DNA of 64,000 nucleotides, from the NCBI GenBank assembly GCA_012295225.1, contig WMKK01000003.1, positions 310,001 through 374,000 on the forward strand. Reading direction: 5' to 3'. A program made the position numbers and the translations under genes. The stretch is from Ostreococcus mediterraneus. Its lineage: Eukaryota > Chlorophyta > Mamiellophyceae > Mamiellales > Bathycoccaceae. The notes beneath the pieces are model-generated. The model ran no database searches. It saw only the letters and a program-made list of their open reading frames with translations, and was not told the DNA's origin. Of the stretch, positions 45,405 through 55,797 are shown piece by piece; position 1 is the first letter of the stretch; the number at the start of each line of letters is the position of its first letter.

Positions 45405-48400
45405 ATGACACTAGCGTTCATCCGACCTCGCATCGGTAAAGTATGGGAGCACGATGCCGATGTCGACATCGATATCGAGCGCGTCGCCGGGGAATACGCC
45501 GAGTGTGATGTGGCGCTGCAAGGGCAGTCGGCGTGGATGCGAAGTGGAAAAAACGTAGCGCTCGGACGCTGCGTCTTCAACGAAGACGGACGCGGAAAGC
45601 TGAAATGGAAAGTCACGAGCGATTTGCCAAGCGGAGATTATGCGTTAAAAGCAACGATACCAAATGCACGGCCGGCGATTGAGATGACGATTGATGTTGT
45701 GATTGTCGAGCGAGTTCGGGTGACGCGAACGAGCGCGGGCGAAGCGACGGTTGAGTGGGACGCACGCGCGATACCAGTAGATTATGCCCCAGAAGATGGA
45801 TGGAAACTCGCGATTGACATCGTGCCGGACATAGGCGAAGGGGAAGATGTCAGCGCGGTCGTATCGCAGGCTTTTATGCTCGCGGCAGAGAGCGGCGTGA
45901 AGACGCACACCAAGGACGCGCGGGTGTTGTGCCACGTGTCCGATGCGGAAATTAAACAGCGATGGAAAAGGGTAAAGTTGCTTCCGAACAGAATTTGTAG
46001 CGTCGGACTTTGCGCGTTTGGGGACGATTCGGATGCGATGGCTGATTATATTACGTCGAGGGCGAGTGTAGATACGCGTTCTACTCAGATTGAAATCACC
46101 GCGAGCGGTTATCCATCTCAATCGACGAGTTCGCGAAGTATTTGCTCTGCTGATGGCCACTACGCTCGGTACGTACCGGTAAAGGTAGACGATGGCAAAC
46201 AAGAAGATGGCGAAGAGCTCAAGGACGTCGCTGATATCGGTATGAAGGAACTCGCGATTGAGGAAGATGTAAACGCCGGACTCTGGAAGACTGCTGAAGT
46301 CACCGATGGTTGGCGGCAAGATCCCGGTTTAAACGTCGTCATTATTCGAGCGGATGACTTCAAACCAGTGTATGAAAATAATTGGGATACTAGTGGAGGC
46401 GCGCGTCGCGCCAAAGACATCGAATTAGCTCTACAATCATTCATGAAGGCATTCTTCGACGGCGGTGAAGTCGACGTTGCGCGGAAGAGCGTCACAGAAC
46501 ACATGTTGTGTATTACAACATGTGGTCCATGGGCTGGTGGCGCGCCAAAGCTTGCTGAAAAAGTAACCAAAGCTTTGCAGCTCGTTATTGTCGGTATACT
46601 CGGTGCGGACGACACGAACGACGAAACAACTCTGGCCATTCAAAACGCAACGGCGTTGGCGGACAAGCCACTCGCTTTAGCAGTGCTATCTCATGGAAAT
46701 GCGAAAAGCAAAGTTCATACATGGATTGACGTCGGGCCGTCCAAAGGTAAGGCATTCATTCGAGCCACACTTACTCATGCCAGTGGAGGATGGTTTCCAA
46801 CGTTAGTTCAGCGCGGTACGAAAGAGCGCGCATCGGATTTGTTTGTCCCTTGGAAAGACTTTTCTGAAGAAGGTTGGGGCGTAATGGACGAAGCCGGTAG
46901 ATTGAACCGTTACTCACAACTCATGGTTGACACGAAGAGTGCGATTTTCGATAGTACGAGTGGTTCGAGAGTGAGCGTATACAACTTGGTTCGCGCGCTT
47001 GTAAAATATTCGCTGTCACCGAGTGCGAACGCAACATTTGTTCCAAGTGTTGATATGCTTTTGGGCGGTATTATTTTAACACGGGGAGCTTTAGCGGCAG
47101 CAGAATGTGTCAACGCCGGCGCGGTTGAGTACATTGCGCAGCGCGTTTGCGCGTGCATTAGTGATGCCGGCACGCACAATAAGCTTGAAGTTCTCGACAA
47201 GGCTTACGTCAAGTCGCTCCTCAAACTCTTGACAGTTGACAATTTTGCGTTGTATGCGGAATGCATCAGACGAGGTGCAGCAGAATCAGCTTTGCGCATT
47301 ATTCACGCATTTTGGAATGGAAGTTCGACTTTCTTCGGCAATGAAACTCGTCAGTCTATGGCGTCCCTCGCGGAGCACATGGCGCTCACCGACTTGGCCA
47401 CAGTTCGCATCGCGGCAAAGCATGAGGACATTTCCACCTCGTTCACTGCGCTTCGTTCAAGTTTGACTTGCAGTGCGTCTGATGTTGCGCGCATAGAGGG
47501 TGAAGTGTACATCCTTGATATCGAAGCACCCAAAGATCGCGATGGTTTTGTTGAATTGCCTCGGAAGCAGCGAATGCGAAAGGATGCTTCGCCACCCATG
47601 ACACCAGCGCAAAAAATACTCAAGGCTTACGATGATATATGGGAAGGCGGCGAATCACCTGATAAAGATGGTGATAAAGACTGGACCATGATCGATGCTA
47701 AAATTGACAAAGGCAACGATGCCGAAAAGCAGGATGCTTCTGAGGTTTGCACGCCGGTCGCCAAGAAACCGACGACAATTGACAAGTATTGGCTCGAGGC
47801 GGATGAAATGCCATTCGCCGGGGGGATTGTCGTATTGTGCGCAAAAGACAGAAACTGGGATGCACATGTTGCTATGATTCGGCAAGCGCCTCGCTTGGTT
47901 TGGCGCGCACGCGAACGCGGAGCGCGAGCGGTCATCTTTGTGTGGCCGACACGCACGCCTTCATGCGTTGCGGTGCAGCCATTGTTGGCGAGTCCGAATT
48001 TCGATACAGCGACGAACATTCCGGCATTTGTCGTTGATGAACAGTCGTTGTTATCCGCAGTATCGTGTGCTGATGATTGCACGTTCGTCATCGATGTAAA
48101 GCTGACCAAACCGACTGTTGGACTTGCGCAACAATTGGCGATGCGAATCGGCCACAAACTTGCAGAGGCGTGCGCGGATAGACCGCCGCCTATTGAGCCG
48201 AAAGCCAATCCACCGAGCGCTGGAAGGTTCAGAGGAAGGTTTAAATTTAGCGCTGACGAAGTATTACTACCAAAAGAAGTTGTGGCATCTCCGAACTCGC
48301 AGTCTGCAGGTGAAGGATTCGCGGCGCTTATTCGTCGTGTGACATTCACGGGTGAGTCTAGCAAAGACGAGAGTAAAACGGACGAGAACAAGAAGCCGGA

Positions 48401-49862
48401 CGAAGAATCGGGTAATATCGCGGCGTTACAGAAGCTGAAAGAAAAGGTGAAAGTTCCCCCGATGGGCGATGATTCACATCTGGATGCCTGGCGAAGCGCA
48501 AACGTTGAAGGTGGCGTTTCGCAATGGACTCGCGCGATGCGTCTCGTGACTGCACTCGGTGACCACGGCGCTGAATTATTGGATCACGCTTATAATGTGG
48601 ATCCGACATCGCCGAATGCAAACGAAAAACCAATTCGCATTCTCAGTCTAGACGGCGGTGGTATGCGTGGCATCGCTACATTGGTGATGCTTGAGCGCAT
48701 CCTCAAGGCAACGCAAAATTGGTGTGTCGGTGATTGCTTCGATTTAATCGTCGGGACTTCTACTGGAGGCATCATAGCCGTAGGAACAGGGCTACTTCGC
48801 ATGACCACTGAAGAATTAAACGAGCTGTACACGAACATGGGCGATGAAATATTTCCCAAGAAGGATTCATACATCACGCAGGTGTACAAGGCGTTCCAAC
48901 GCGGTCAAGAAGAGGCGCGGAACTTTGAAATTATGCTCAATAAGGCGCTCGATGGTGAAGCTGAAAAGCCACTGTATACGATCGCATCTCACCCGAGATG
49001 GTATTCTTCACGTTTCCCACCGCCACGCGTAGCGTTGGTCTCTCGGCTGGTGAGCCGTTCGCCGACGACGACGTTCCTCATGCGCTCGTATCACCATGAA
49101 GGTCAAGCGAAAGGGCATCTCGGGAGGTTACCGGGCGAGCACCGTGCTAGTCTCGTTCAGTCTATTCGCGCGACGACCGCGGCACCTTGGTATCTAGAAG
49201 AGCTCAAGGTTGATAAAGAAATAGGAGGCACAGGTGGTTGCGCGTGCGAAGCAAAGACTGATTCCGAACAGCGTCAAGGCGAAGCCAGCGCTAGCGGTGC
49301 AAACGGTAAAGATTCCCCAGGCACGGGAGCGTCGGGGGCTACCGAAGACGATGTCGTGAAGTACGACGTGCAGAAAACACCGACACATGTGCAATCTGAA
49401 CTTCGGCTTATCGACGGCGCAATCGCGAGTAACAATCCAACGGCGGTTGCTGTATTCGAAGCTCGACGATTATTCTCACAGTCACGACCGTTGTGCGTGG
49501 TATCCCTAGGCACAGGTGCGTCCGTGCCACATGCGCGCGGTGCGCGTAATCCTGGATGGTTGGATAACACAATTCACGCCACGTGCGATGTCGATCAAGT
49601 AGACGCCACAATTCGCCACCTACTCGGTTCAAAGGATTCCTACTATCGTTTTCAACCAATCGCGGATATTTTCGGCTGTGAACTCAATGACACGTCGCCC
49701 GAAACCGCCGCTGGCCTTCGCCGCGGCGCCGCAGCGTACATGGACTCCATGGAACACCAAGTCAACAAGCTCGCCTCGGTGCTCCGACGAGAATACGTCC
49801 CGGCGGCGAATAGCGCGTCGAGCAGCGTCCGCGGCGATGACTCCTCGCCGCCATCGCCCTAA
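45405..49862 (+). CDS. Very long patatin-like phospholipase
   Basis: 1485 aa, intronless. The patatin domain is C-terminal (about 1078-1350): DGGGMRG (1083-1089, oxyanion hole), GTSTGG (1117-1122, nucleophile S1119) and the dyad aspartate D1337 in LIDGAIASNNPT. The Ser-Asp dyad is intact, so it is probably an acyl hydrolase of membrane or storage lipids. The N-terminal 1000 residues are unusual: a beta-rich start, a central helical part, and at about 800-900 a segment like a protease-associated (PA) domain (FAGGIVVLCAKDRNWDAHV, then ARERGARAVIFVW). No signal peptide or membrane helix. The region between patatin motifs has a Gly/Ser/Thr-rich insertion at about 1275-1310. Third positions look less GC-rich than in the flanking genes. 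Confidence 0.88.
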   Translation: MTLAFIRPRIGKVWEHDADVDIDIERVAGEYAECDVALQGQSAWMRSGKNVALGRCVFNEDGRGKLKWKVTSDLPSGDYALKATIPNARPAIEMTIDVVIVERVRVTRTSAGEATVEWDARAIPVDYAPEDGWKLAIDIVPDIGEGEDVSAVVSQAFMLAAESGVKTHTKDARVLCHVSDAEIKQRWKRVKLLPNRICSVGLCAFGDDSDAMADYITSRASVDTRSTQIEITASGYPSQSTSSRSICSADGHYARYVPVKVDDGKQEDGEELKDVADIGMKELAIEEDVNAGLWKTAEVTDGWRQDPGLNVVIIRADDFKPVYENNWDTSGGARRAKDIELALQSFMKAFFDGGEVDVARKSVTEHMLCITTCGPWAGGAPKLAEKVTKALQLVIVGILGADDTNDETTLAIQNATALADKPLALAVLSHGNAKSKVHTWIDVGPSKGKAFIRATLTHASGGWFPTLVQRGTKERASDLFVPWKDFSEEGWGVMDEAGRLNRYSQLMVDTKSAIFDSTSGSRVSVYNLVRALVKYSLSPSANATFVPSVDMLLGGIILTRGALAAAECVNAGAVEYIAQRVCACISDAGTHNKLEVLDKAYVKSLLKLLTVDNFALYAECIRRGAAESALRIIHAFWNGSSTFFGNETRQSMASLAEHMALTDLATVRIAAKHEDISTSFTALRSSLTCSASDVARIEGEVYILDIEAPKDRDGFVELPRKQRMRKDASPPMTPAQKILKAYDDIWEGGESPDKDGDKDWTMIDAKIDKGNDAEKQDASEVCTPVAKKPTTIDKYWLEADEMPFAGGIVVLCAKDRNWDAHVAMIRQAPRLVWRARERGARAVIFVWPTRTPSCVAVQPLLASPNFDTATNIPAFVVDEQSLLSAVSCADDCTFVIDVKLTKPTVGLAQQLAMRIGHKLAEACADRPPPIEPKANPPSAGRFRGRFKFSADEVLLPKEVVASPNSQSAGEGFAALIRRVTFTGESSKDESKTDENKKPDEESGNIAALQKLKEKVKVPPMGDDSHLDAWRSANVEGGVSQWTRAMRLVTALGDHGAELLDHAYNVDPTSPNANEKPIRILSLDGGGMRGIATLVMLERILKATQNWCVGDCFDLIVGTSTGGIIAVGTGLLRMTTEELNELYTNMGDEIFPKKDSYITQVYKAFQRGQEEARNFEIMLNKALDGEAEKPLYTIASHPRWYSSRFPPPRVALVSRLVSRSPTTTFLMRSYHHEGQAKGHLGRLPGEHRASLVQSIRATTAAPWYLEELKVDKEIGGTGGCACEAKTDSEQRQGEASASGANGKDSPGTGASGATEDDVVKYDVQKTPTHVQSELRLIDGAIASNNPTAVAVFEARRLFSQSRPLCVVSLGTGASVPHARGARNPGWLDNTIHATCDVDQVDATIRHLLGSKDSYYRFQPIADIFGCELNDTSPETAAGLRRGAAAYMDSMEHQVNKLASVLRREYVPAANSASSSVRGDDSSPPSP

Positions 49863-50057
49863 ATCCCGAAACCAGTTAGCCAAAGCATTCTTCCATTGTC
49901 ATGTTCCATCACTCACAGAGCATTTGTACACCGCATTCGCATCCAATGTTGTGTCCCGGCGTCCCGTGACGCAAACGCGCTTGAAAAATCCAAAAAGCCG
50001 TTATCTCGCCAGTCACGCGCACGCAGCAGCCGCGCGTCGCGCCGACGCCGACGCGCG
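49863..50057. promoter_or_regulatory. Gap between patatin and WD40-golgin genes
   Basis: 195 bp between two genes on the same strand. The first 100 bp are AT-richer, consistent with a 3' end plus promoter. The downstream frame is open here but lacks an ATG. Confidence 0.35.
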
Positions 50058-53000
50058 ATGCTGTCACTGATAAAGAAAACAGTCACCGACGCCGCGCACA
50101 CGCTCCCATTTGCCGCGCAAGCCGCGCGCGACGGTGAAGCCTCACCGCTTCTGCTCACCGCATCTGGTGCGCTGGTCCTAGACAAGCTCACCGGCGCCGC
50201 GCGCGCGTTATGCGTCGCCCCGGACGCCACGCTACTGTCTGGCTCCGACGATGGTGGTTTACGCGCGTGGAACACCTCGAGCGGGCGCCTGATGTCGCAA
50301 ACGAAGGCGTTCGAGACCGACGTCGCGGTGGCGTCTGTGCGCTCGGCTCGGTCGTCGACGGGCGCGTCGGTCGCGGCGTGTTCATCGACGGATGGGCGCG
50401 TGCACGCGCGAGATTTAACCACCGGGCGCGTCACGATGACCATGGATGGCCCGACGTGTGCGATAGAGGCGCTGTGCGTGTTACCGAAGAGTGGACTCAT
50501 CGTCGGCGGTGACGCGCGAGGCGGAATTTTTGTGTGGGATTTAGCCGACGGCGAACGCGGCGCCGACGTCGAATGCGTCGCGTTATACCCGACGTGGCGT
50601 TTTGGTGTCGCCGCGAGAGAATTTCTTAGTGAGAACGCAACCAATGCGGGTGGTGCCAATGCGTCGCCGAGGAAGAAGCGCGGCGGTGTCGTCGGATTGG
50701 GCAAGGCGAAAGCCGCCGGCGTCGAGCCAAATTGCGTGCGCTGCGTGAGCGGATGGACGCATCCGGCGGATCCAGACGCCGAATTCGTCGCGAGCGGCGC
50801 CGAAGATGGGACGTTGACCATTTGGAAAATGCGCGCTGGTCGCCCAGTCGCTGTATTTGGCGCCGAAGATGGAGGCCATCGAGGGGCAATTTACGGCGTG
50901 TGCGATAACGACAGCGTCATCGTCACCGCCGGAGCGGATGGACGAGTTCTCGCGTGGTACGTCAACGAGCGAGGTGAATTGCTCGGTCCGCCAGAAGAGA
51001 TGAATGTACGAGGTAAACACACTGGCGCAGTGTTCAATGTCATCAACATTGCTCCGGGCATCGTGTGCGCCGCGGGTGCGGATCAACGCGCGTTGGTGTG
51101 GGACGTTCGAGCGCGGCGGTTGATGTTTGAGTGCCCGAGCACCAAGGCGGGCGCCGTCAGAGCGCTCGCATTCGACGCTGACGCGGGCGTTTTATACACG
51201 GGCACGGCGTCATCGCAAATCGTTCGATGGGAGCTTCCGAGTGGTGATGTGTTGAGTCCGCGCGGCCGCGGCGAGGAGCTGTTGCTCACCAGGAATTTCA
51301 GCGCCGAGCGTCTCGACGAGGTGGCACCGACGAGTCGAGACGACGACGCGTTTGATGGTTTTGCTCGCGATGACGACGAACGTGCGACAGTGATGGAAGA
51401 CGTCACAACAGAGGCTGCATCGAATGATGTTGAAGAGCGACATTTTCAAGAATTAACGCGGTTGCGTTTAGCGCTTAAAGACTCTCGAGACGAAAGCTTG
51501 CGATTGAAACAAGCGGATAAGAAGCGGTCAAATTACGTGCGAGAACTGGAGGAGACGTTGGAACGCGAGCGTTCTTCGTCACAAGGAGCAGGAGACGCGG
51601 CATTGCGCGCAAAGTGCGAGAAAATGGAAACCATCGCGCGCAAGCAAAAGACAAAATTAGACGAGTTGAAAGGCGAACTTAAGACGGCGCGAGACGAATT
51701 CGACGCGGCGATGCGAGACAAGGATGCCGAACGCGAAGAACTCTCCGCCGAACTCGAGCGCACTCGCGAGGCTTTAGATGCCGCGCGGAAACCAGAAATG
51801 TCCGTAGAAGAAATGATGGCTGCCGCTGAAAAGGCGTTGGAAAGTCCGGCACCGGTGCAGGAAGCGTCGCAAGAAACACTTAGAGAGCTTCACGCCGCGC
51901 GCGAAGAGCTCCAAATGGTGCAACAAGACGCCGACGTAGCGGAGAAGACGATTTCACGTTTGAGATCAGAATGCGAATCGTTGCACGCGCAGTTGACGAG
52001 CGCCACTGACGAGTCGCACGCGCTCGCGAAAAGGGCTGAAGACTTTGCCCAGTTTAAAGAGCGATTGACCCAGGAGCGGGACGCGATGACGACGACTGCG
52101 AAAGCCCGCGACGAGGAAATTGCGCGTCTGACTGCGCAATTATCGTCAATGCGTGACAGCGAAAGTGCCGTGGAGTCGCTCAAAATAGAGCACGCAGATG
52201 CCATCGAGACGCTCAAAAAAGAATACGCGGACGCCATTGAGACCATGCGTAAGAATAATGACGTCGAGGCGAAGAGACTTCAAGCGGACGTCGAGCAGAG
52301 TAAGACAACGCTCAATGCCGCGGAGGAGAAGAGTAAATCATTCCAAGACGAGGCGACGCAGTTGCGTCGGCAGCTCGAGGATAAAACCGCCGAGCTTGAT
52401 GCGATGATGACATCCAATGCGCAAAATGACGCGGCGGCCGCGCTCGCAAAGAGTACAGAGGAGTGTCAGGCGTTGAAACGCCAAGTCGAGGATGCGCAAA
52501 GGGCGAAGACGGATGCGGAAGCGATGTCAAAGACGCACGAAGATAGTATCGCGTCTTTGCGGCGTCAAGTTGAAGAGTTAGAGGCGTCGTCGAGTGCGGC
52601 TGATCAAACGTTGAGGGCGCGTGAGGATGAATTACAAGCGGCAACGGAGTCTTTGACCAATGAGTTGGCGACGCTCACCGCGGCGGTCGGCGCCAAAGAC
52701 GCCGAAATTATCAAAATCAGTGAACAATCGGATAAGTTCAAGCAAAAGTTTGATAATGCAGTGACAAAAGGTAAGGGCTTCCAGGAAGAAGCTGCTCGAC
52801 TCCGCCGTGAGCTTGAAGAGAAATCCACTGAGTTATCCGCAGCCGTTGAATCAAAGCAGCAGAGCGCCGCGCAGATGGTGAGCGCGACGAACGCCGAGCT
52901 CGAAAGTCTTCGCACGCAAATCAAAAGTCGAGATGTCGAATTGGCTGAGATGACCGCGCTTCGGATGGATGACGCAGACGCATTGGACGCGTTACAATCT

Positions 53001-54602
53001 CAAGTGGCTACACTCGAGGCGTCTTTGAGTGCGAAGGACGCCGAGATTGAGCAACTCGGCGCCGTCGCCGAAAAGTCAAAGCAAAAGTTTGACAACGCGG
53101 TCAAGAAAGGTAAGGGATTTCTAGACGACGCCACGAGACTTCAACACGAGCTGGACGACCTCAAAACACAACTGATAGACGCGCGGAACGCGAGCACGAG
53201 CGGCGCGGAGGAATCAAGACAGTTGAGCGACGATTTGGAACGAGCGCGAGCTCGAGCCGACGAGCTCGACGCGGAGCTCGCCGCTCAAAGCGCGCAATCG
53301 AGTACTCAACTTTCCAAAATGTCCGCAGATATCGACGCTGCAAATGTGGCGTTGGAGCGCGCGCGCGGCAAGCTCGCTGCGCGCAACGACGAGCTTGAGC
53401 GTTTGCAGTCGCAACTATCGTCTTTTAGCGAGGCGCAGCAGGAGCTCGCGCGGCTTCGGGACGACTTGGAAGCGTACGAAAGTGAAATGGACGCGCTCAA
53501 GAGCTCGGTGGAAACAGCCAAGACGAAATTCGCCAACGCCGTAAAGAAAGGCAAGTCGTACCAAGAGGAAGCAGTGAGCCTTCGAGAGCAGCTCGCGGCA
53601 AAAGACTTTGAATTGACGCAAGTGTCGAGCACAAAGGGTGCGAGCGAAACGCGCGTTGGTGAGCTTACGCTCGCTCTGGAAACGACCAACGCAAAACTTC
53701 GCGATAGATTGTTAGACGTTGAGGCGAAAACCAACGAGGTGGCACGGCTCGTGAGTCAACTCAAGCAAAGTGAATCTCGCGTAGAAGAACTCGAACGTGA
53801 ACTCGAACAAAACCAGCGCAGCGCAAAGGATACATTAGCGCCGAGCGCGGATAGTCGCGGTCAAAAATGGCTCGAGCAGCAAGCGCGTGCGGCTGTTGAT
53901 GAGCGAACACGTGATTTGACAGAAGAAAATGAACGATTACGCGATGAAGTCGCGGCGGCCACCGCCGCGGCGGCTGAAGCGTGGCAAGCAGCCGCGTCTT
54001 ACGGAGTAGACCGCCCTGGGGACTCGCGTCCAGTGAGCGAAATCGGCTCGCCCGCCCGCGACGGCTACGCGACTCGGGCCCGGTCGCTCTATCAGCAACC
54101 ATCGTACAGAGGCGGCGCGATGTCGATGATTCACGAACGCGTCGACCCAATGGTGCCTAAATCAGAGTATGACAAATTGAAGGAGTTGTGCCTGCGATTG
54201 AAACGCGATTTGGCGCACGCGAAACAAACGGCGAAAGACGCGGTGCAACAAGTGATCAATAGACTGGAAATTGAAGTCATGGCTAAAGTGCACGCCGAAG
54301 CGGCGGCGAAGTCGGCGCAGGCTGAATGCGAACGCGCTTGGAGCCATGCGAAAGACGCGCTCGCGGCGATGCAGAAGAATGTCGCCGCTACCGCTGCAGC
54401 ATCAGCGCAGGCGCACAAACCGATGTCGCTCGCCGACGCGCTCAAGCCGCAACCGCCACCTGGGACGCGGGCGGCGTCGGAGCTTGAAAAGAAATCGGCA
54501 AACGCCGACGCGCTTTTCGTCATGCGACAAGAACATGTACCATCCATCATTTTCGCGTTTCTCGCGTTCCTCGTGGGCGCGTTGCTTTCAAAGACTTATT
54601 AG
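50058..54602 (+). CDS. WD40 propeller fused to golgin-like coiled coil with C-terminal membrane anchor
   Basis: 1514 aa. Residues about 25-430 are WD40 repeats (for example LLSGSDDGGLRAWNTSSGR, VIVTAGADGRVLAWYV, VCAAGADQRALVWDVRARR and VLYTGTASSQIVRWELPSG). From 455 to about 1390 the chain is almost unbroken coiled coil. Four related units with KGK-type cores lie at about 750-780 (SKSFQDEATQLRRQLEDK), 895-930 (KFDNAVTKGKGFQEEAARLR), 1005-1040 (KFDNAVKKGKGFLDDATRL) and 1150-1190 (KFANAVKKGKSYQEEAVSL). The last 20 residues (FAFLAFLVGALLSKTY) are a tail anchor. Coiled coil plus tail anchor suggests a Golgi or TGN tether; the propeller is an unusual addition. The first ATG in frame is at 50058; the open frame before it starts at TTG. 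Confidence 0.87.
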   Translation: MLSLIKKTVTDAAHTLPFAAQAARDGEASPLLLTASGALVLDKLTGAARALCVAPDATLLSGSDDGGLRAWNTSSGRLMSQTKAFETDVAVASVRSARSSTGASVAACSSTDGRVHARDLTTGRVTMTMDGPTCAIEALCVLPKSGLIVGGDARGGIFVWDLADGERGADVECVALYPTWRFGVAAREFLSENATNAGGANASPRKKRGGVVGLGKAKAAGVEPNCVRCVSGWTHPADPDAEFVASGAEDGTLTIWKMRAGRPVAVFGAEDGGHRGAIYGVCDNDSVIVTAGADGRVLAWYVNERGELLGPPEEMNVRGKHTGAVFNVINIAPGIVCAAGADQRALVWDVRARRLMFECPSTKAGAVRALAFDADAGVLYTGTASSQIVRWELPSGDVLSPRGRGEELLLTRNFSAERLDEVAPTSRDDDAFDGFARDDDERATVMEDVTTEAASNDVEERHFQELTRLRLALKDSRDESLRLKQADKKRSNYVRELEETLERERSSSQGAGDAALRAKCEKMETIARKQKTKLDELKGELKTARDEFDAAMRDKDAEREELSAELERTREALDAARKPEMSVEEMMAAAEKALESPAPVQEASQETLRELHAAREELQMVQQDADVAEKTISRLRSECESLHAQLTSATDESHALAKRAEDFAQFKERLTQERDAMTTTAKARDEEIARLTAQLSSMRDSESAVESLKIEHADAIETLKKEYADAIETMRKNNDVEAKRLQADVEQSKTTLNAAEEKSKSFQDEATQLRRQLEDKTAELDAMMTSNAQNDAAAALAKSTEECQALKRQVEDAQRAKTDAEAMSKTHEDSIASLRRQVEELEASSSAADQTLRAREDELQAATESLTNELATLTAAVGAKDAEIIKISEQSDKFKQKFDNAVTKGKGFQEEAARLRRELEEKSTELSAAVESKQQSAAQMVSATNAELESLRTQIKSRDVELAEMTALRMDDADALDALQSQVATLEASLSAKDAEIEQLGAVAEKSKQKFDNAVKKGKGFLDDATRLQHELDDLKTQLIDARNASTSGAEESRQLSDDLERARARADELDAELAAQSAQSSTQLSKMSADIDAANVALERARGKLAARNDELERLQSQLSSFSEAQQELARLRDDLEAYESEMDALKSSVETAKTKFANAVKKGKSYQEEAVSLREQLAAKDFELTQVSSTKGASETRVGELTLALETTNAKLRDRLLDVEAKTNEVARLVSQLKQSESRVEELERELEQNQRSAKDTLAPSADSRGQKWLEQQARAAVDERTRDLTEENERLRDEVAAATAAAAEAWQAAASYGVDRPGDSRPVSEIGSPARDGYATRARSLYQQPSYRGGAMSMIHERVDPMVPKSEYDKLKELCLRLKRDLAHAKQTAKDAVQQVINRLEIEVMAKVHAEAAAKSAQAECERAWSHAKDALAAMQKNVAATAAASAQAHKPMSLADALKPQPPPGTRAASELEKKSANADALFVMRQEHVPSIIFAFLAFLVGALLSKTY

Positions 54603-54649
54603 CAAATTGTAGATAGAATTACACGCTGCGGCGAGACGTTTCTGTGCAT

Positions 54650-55498
54650 TTACTTCTTTTTCATCATCGCCACGAAACCGCTCATGATAGACTCGCCGCG
54701 TTTCGGTCCGTTCATCGCGTCAAACAGTTTACCAATCGCACCTTGGGGCTCGTACCTCGCCATGATACCCTCGAAACGCGGATCACGTCTCAGAATTTCA
54801 ATATCGGCGTCGCGACGAATGGCGGGATACTCGTCGTATCCTCTCTCGAGCGCCTTATTCAGCGCCGCCAATCCCTCGGTGACGTTTTCTAATTTCGCGT
54901 AACAACACGCGCTGTTATACCATATAGCAATTTCCTCTCCCGCGGATAATTCCCGAGGTTTAAATCCCAAACTCGGCCCCGCGGGGGCCACGAGCGATTT
55001 TCTATACCTCACCGGCCCGCTCCCCGGCTTGCTCATCGCGCTCGTAAACGTCGCCAACGCGTCGGCGTACGAACCATCCGCATACTCCTTAATCCCCTCC
55101 GCAATCGCCTCAGCCGCATTCTCAGGCGCGCGCGACGACGCAATCTCCGCCGTCATCGCCGCGAACGCGTCGTCATCCACCATTTGCGGCACGTAGGCGC
55201 CGCTCGCGCCCACGAGCTCAGCCAAATCGGCGTCTGAAAGCGATTGAATATCCGCCACTGGCGCCGCCGCATCGGCGAACATGGAGGCGTTGTCGTCATC
55301 CTCGACCGCACCAGGGGATTGGTTCCACGTGAGCGGGTCGTTGGCGTCGAACCCGCGCGCGCGCGCGACGACAGACGGGTGAGCTCGCGCGGCTGACGTC
55401 CCGAGTTGGCGTGGGCGAGACCCTCGAACGGGGACGGCGGCGGCGGCGAGGACACCGCCGCTCGGCGCGCGGGACGCCAGGTATGGCGATGGGATCAT
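54650..55498 (-). CDS. Plastid-targeted TPR-like protein
   Basis: 282 aa. Residues 1 to about 45 are Ala/Arg/Pro/Ser-rich without acids, a plausible plastid transit peptide (MIPSPYLASRAPSGG). After an acidic linker, a helical-repeat part has TPR-type helices: AEAIAEGIKEYADGSYADAL, then EIAIWYNSACCYAKLEN and TEGLAALNKALERGYDEYPA. A closing segment IRRDADIEILRRDPRFEGIM matches the C-terminal end seen in many plastid TPR proteins. Likely an assembly or scaffold factor; partner unknown. ATG at 55498 chosen over an upstream frame that has no transit-like character. Confidence 0.8.
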   Translation of the reverse strand: MIPSPYLASRAPSGGVLAAAAVPVRGSRPRQLGTSAARAHPSVVARARGFDANDPLTWNQSPGAVEDDDNASMFADAAAPVADIQSLSDADLAELVGASGAYVPQMVDDDAFAAMTAEIASSRAPENAAEAIAEGIKEYADGSYADALATFTSAMSKPGSGPVRYRKSLVAPAGPSLGFKPRELSAGEEIAIWYNSACCYAKLENVTEGLAALNKALERGYDEYPAIRRDADIEILRRDPRFEGIMARYEPQGAIGKLFDAMNGPKRGESIMSGFVAMMKKK

Positions 55499-55797
55499 GG
55501 TGATGTGTGACGTGATGACGCTCGATGCGCGCGCGGTCGGGGCGAGCGACGAGGTGTGAGGGTGAGCGACGCTCGGACGCGGCGTCGAAAGCGGATAGCT
55601 TTGGGGAAATTTTAGAAAGTGGTTCATTATAAGTCGTACAGAAACAGTTTGAATACGTACACGAATGGATGCGTCGTGTGCGTTCGGCATCTATGTAATA
55701 GTCCTAGCAATCGCGGCACGATGAGGGCAAAAAAATGTCTGGTACAGGTTCGCTGCTGCAAGCGGGCGACGACGGGGACGTGGATGGGTCGGTTGCT

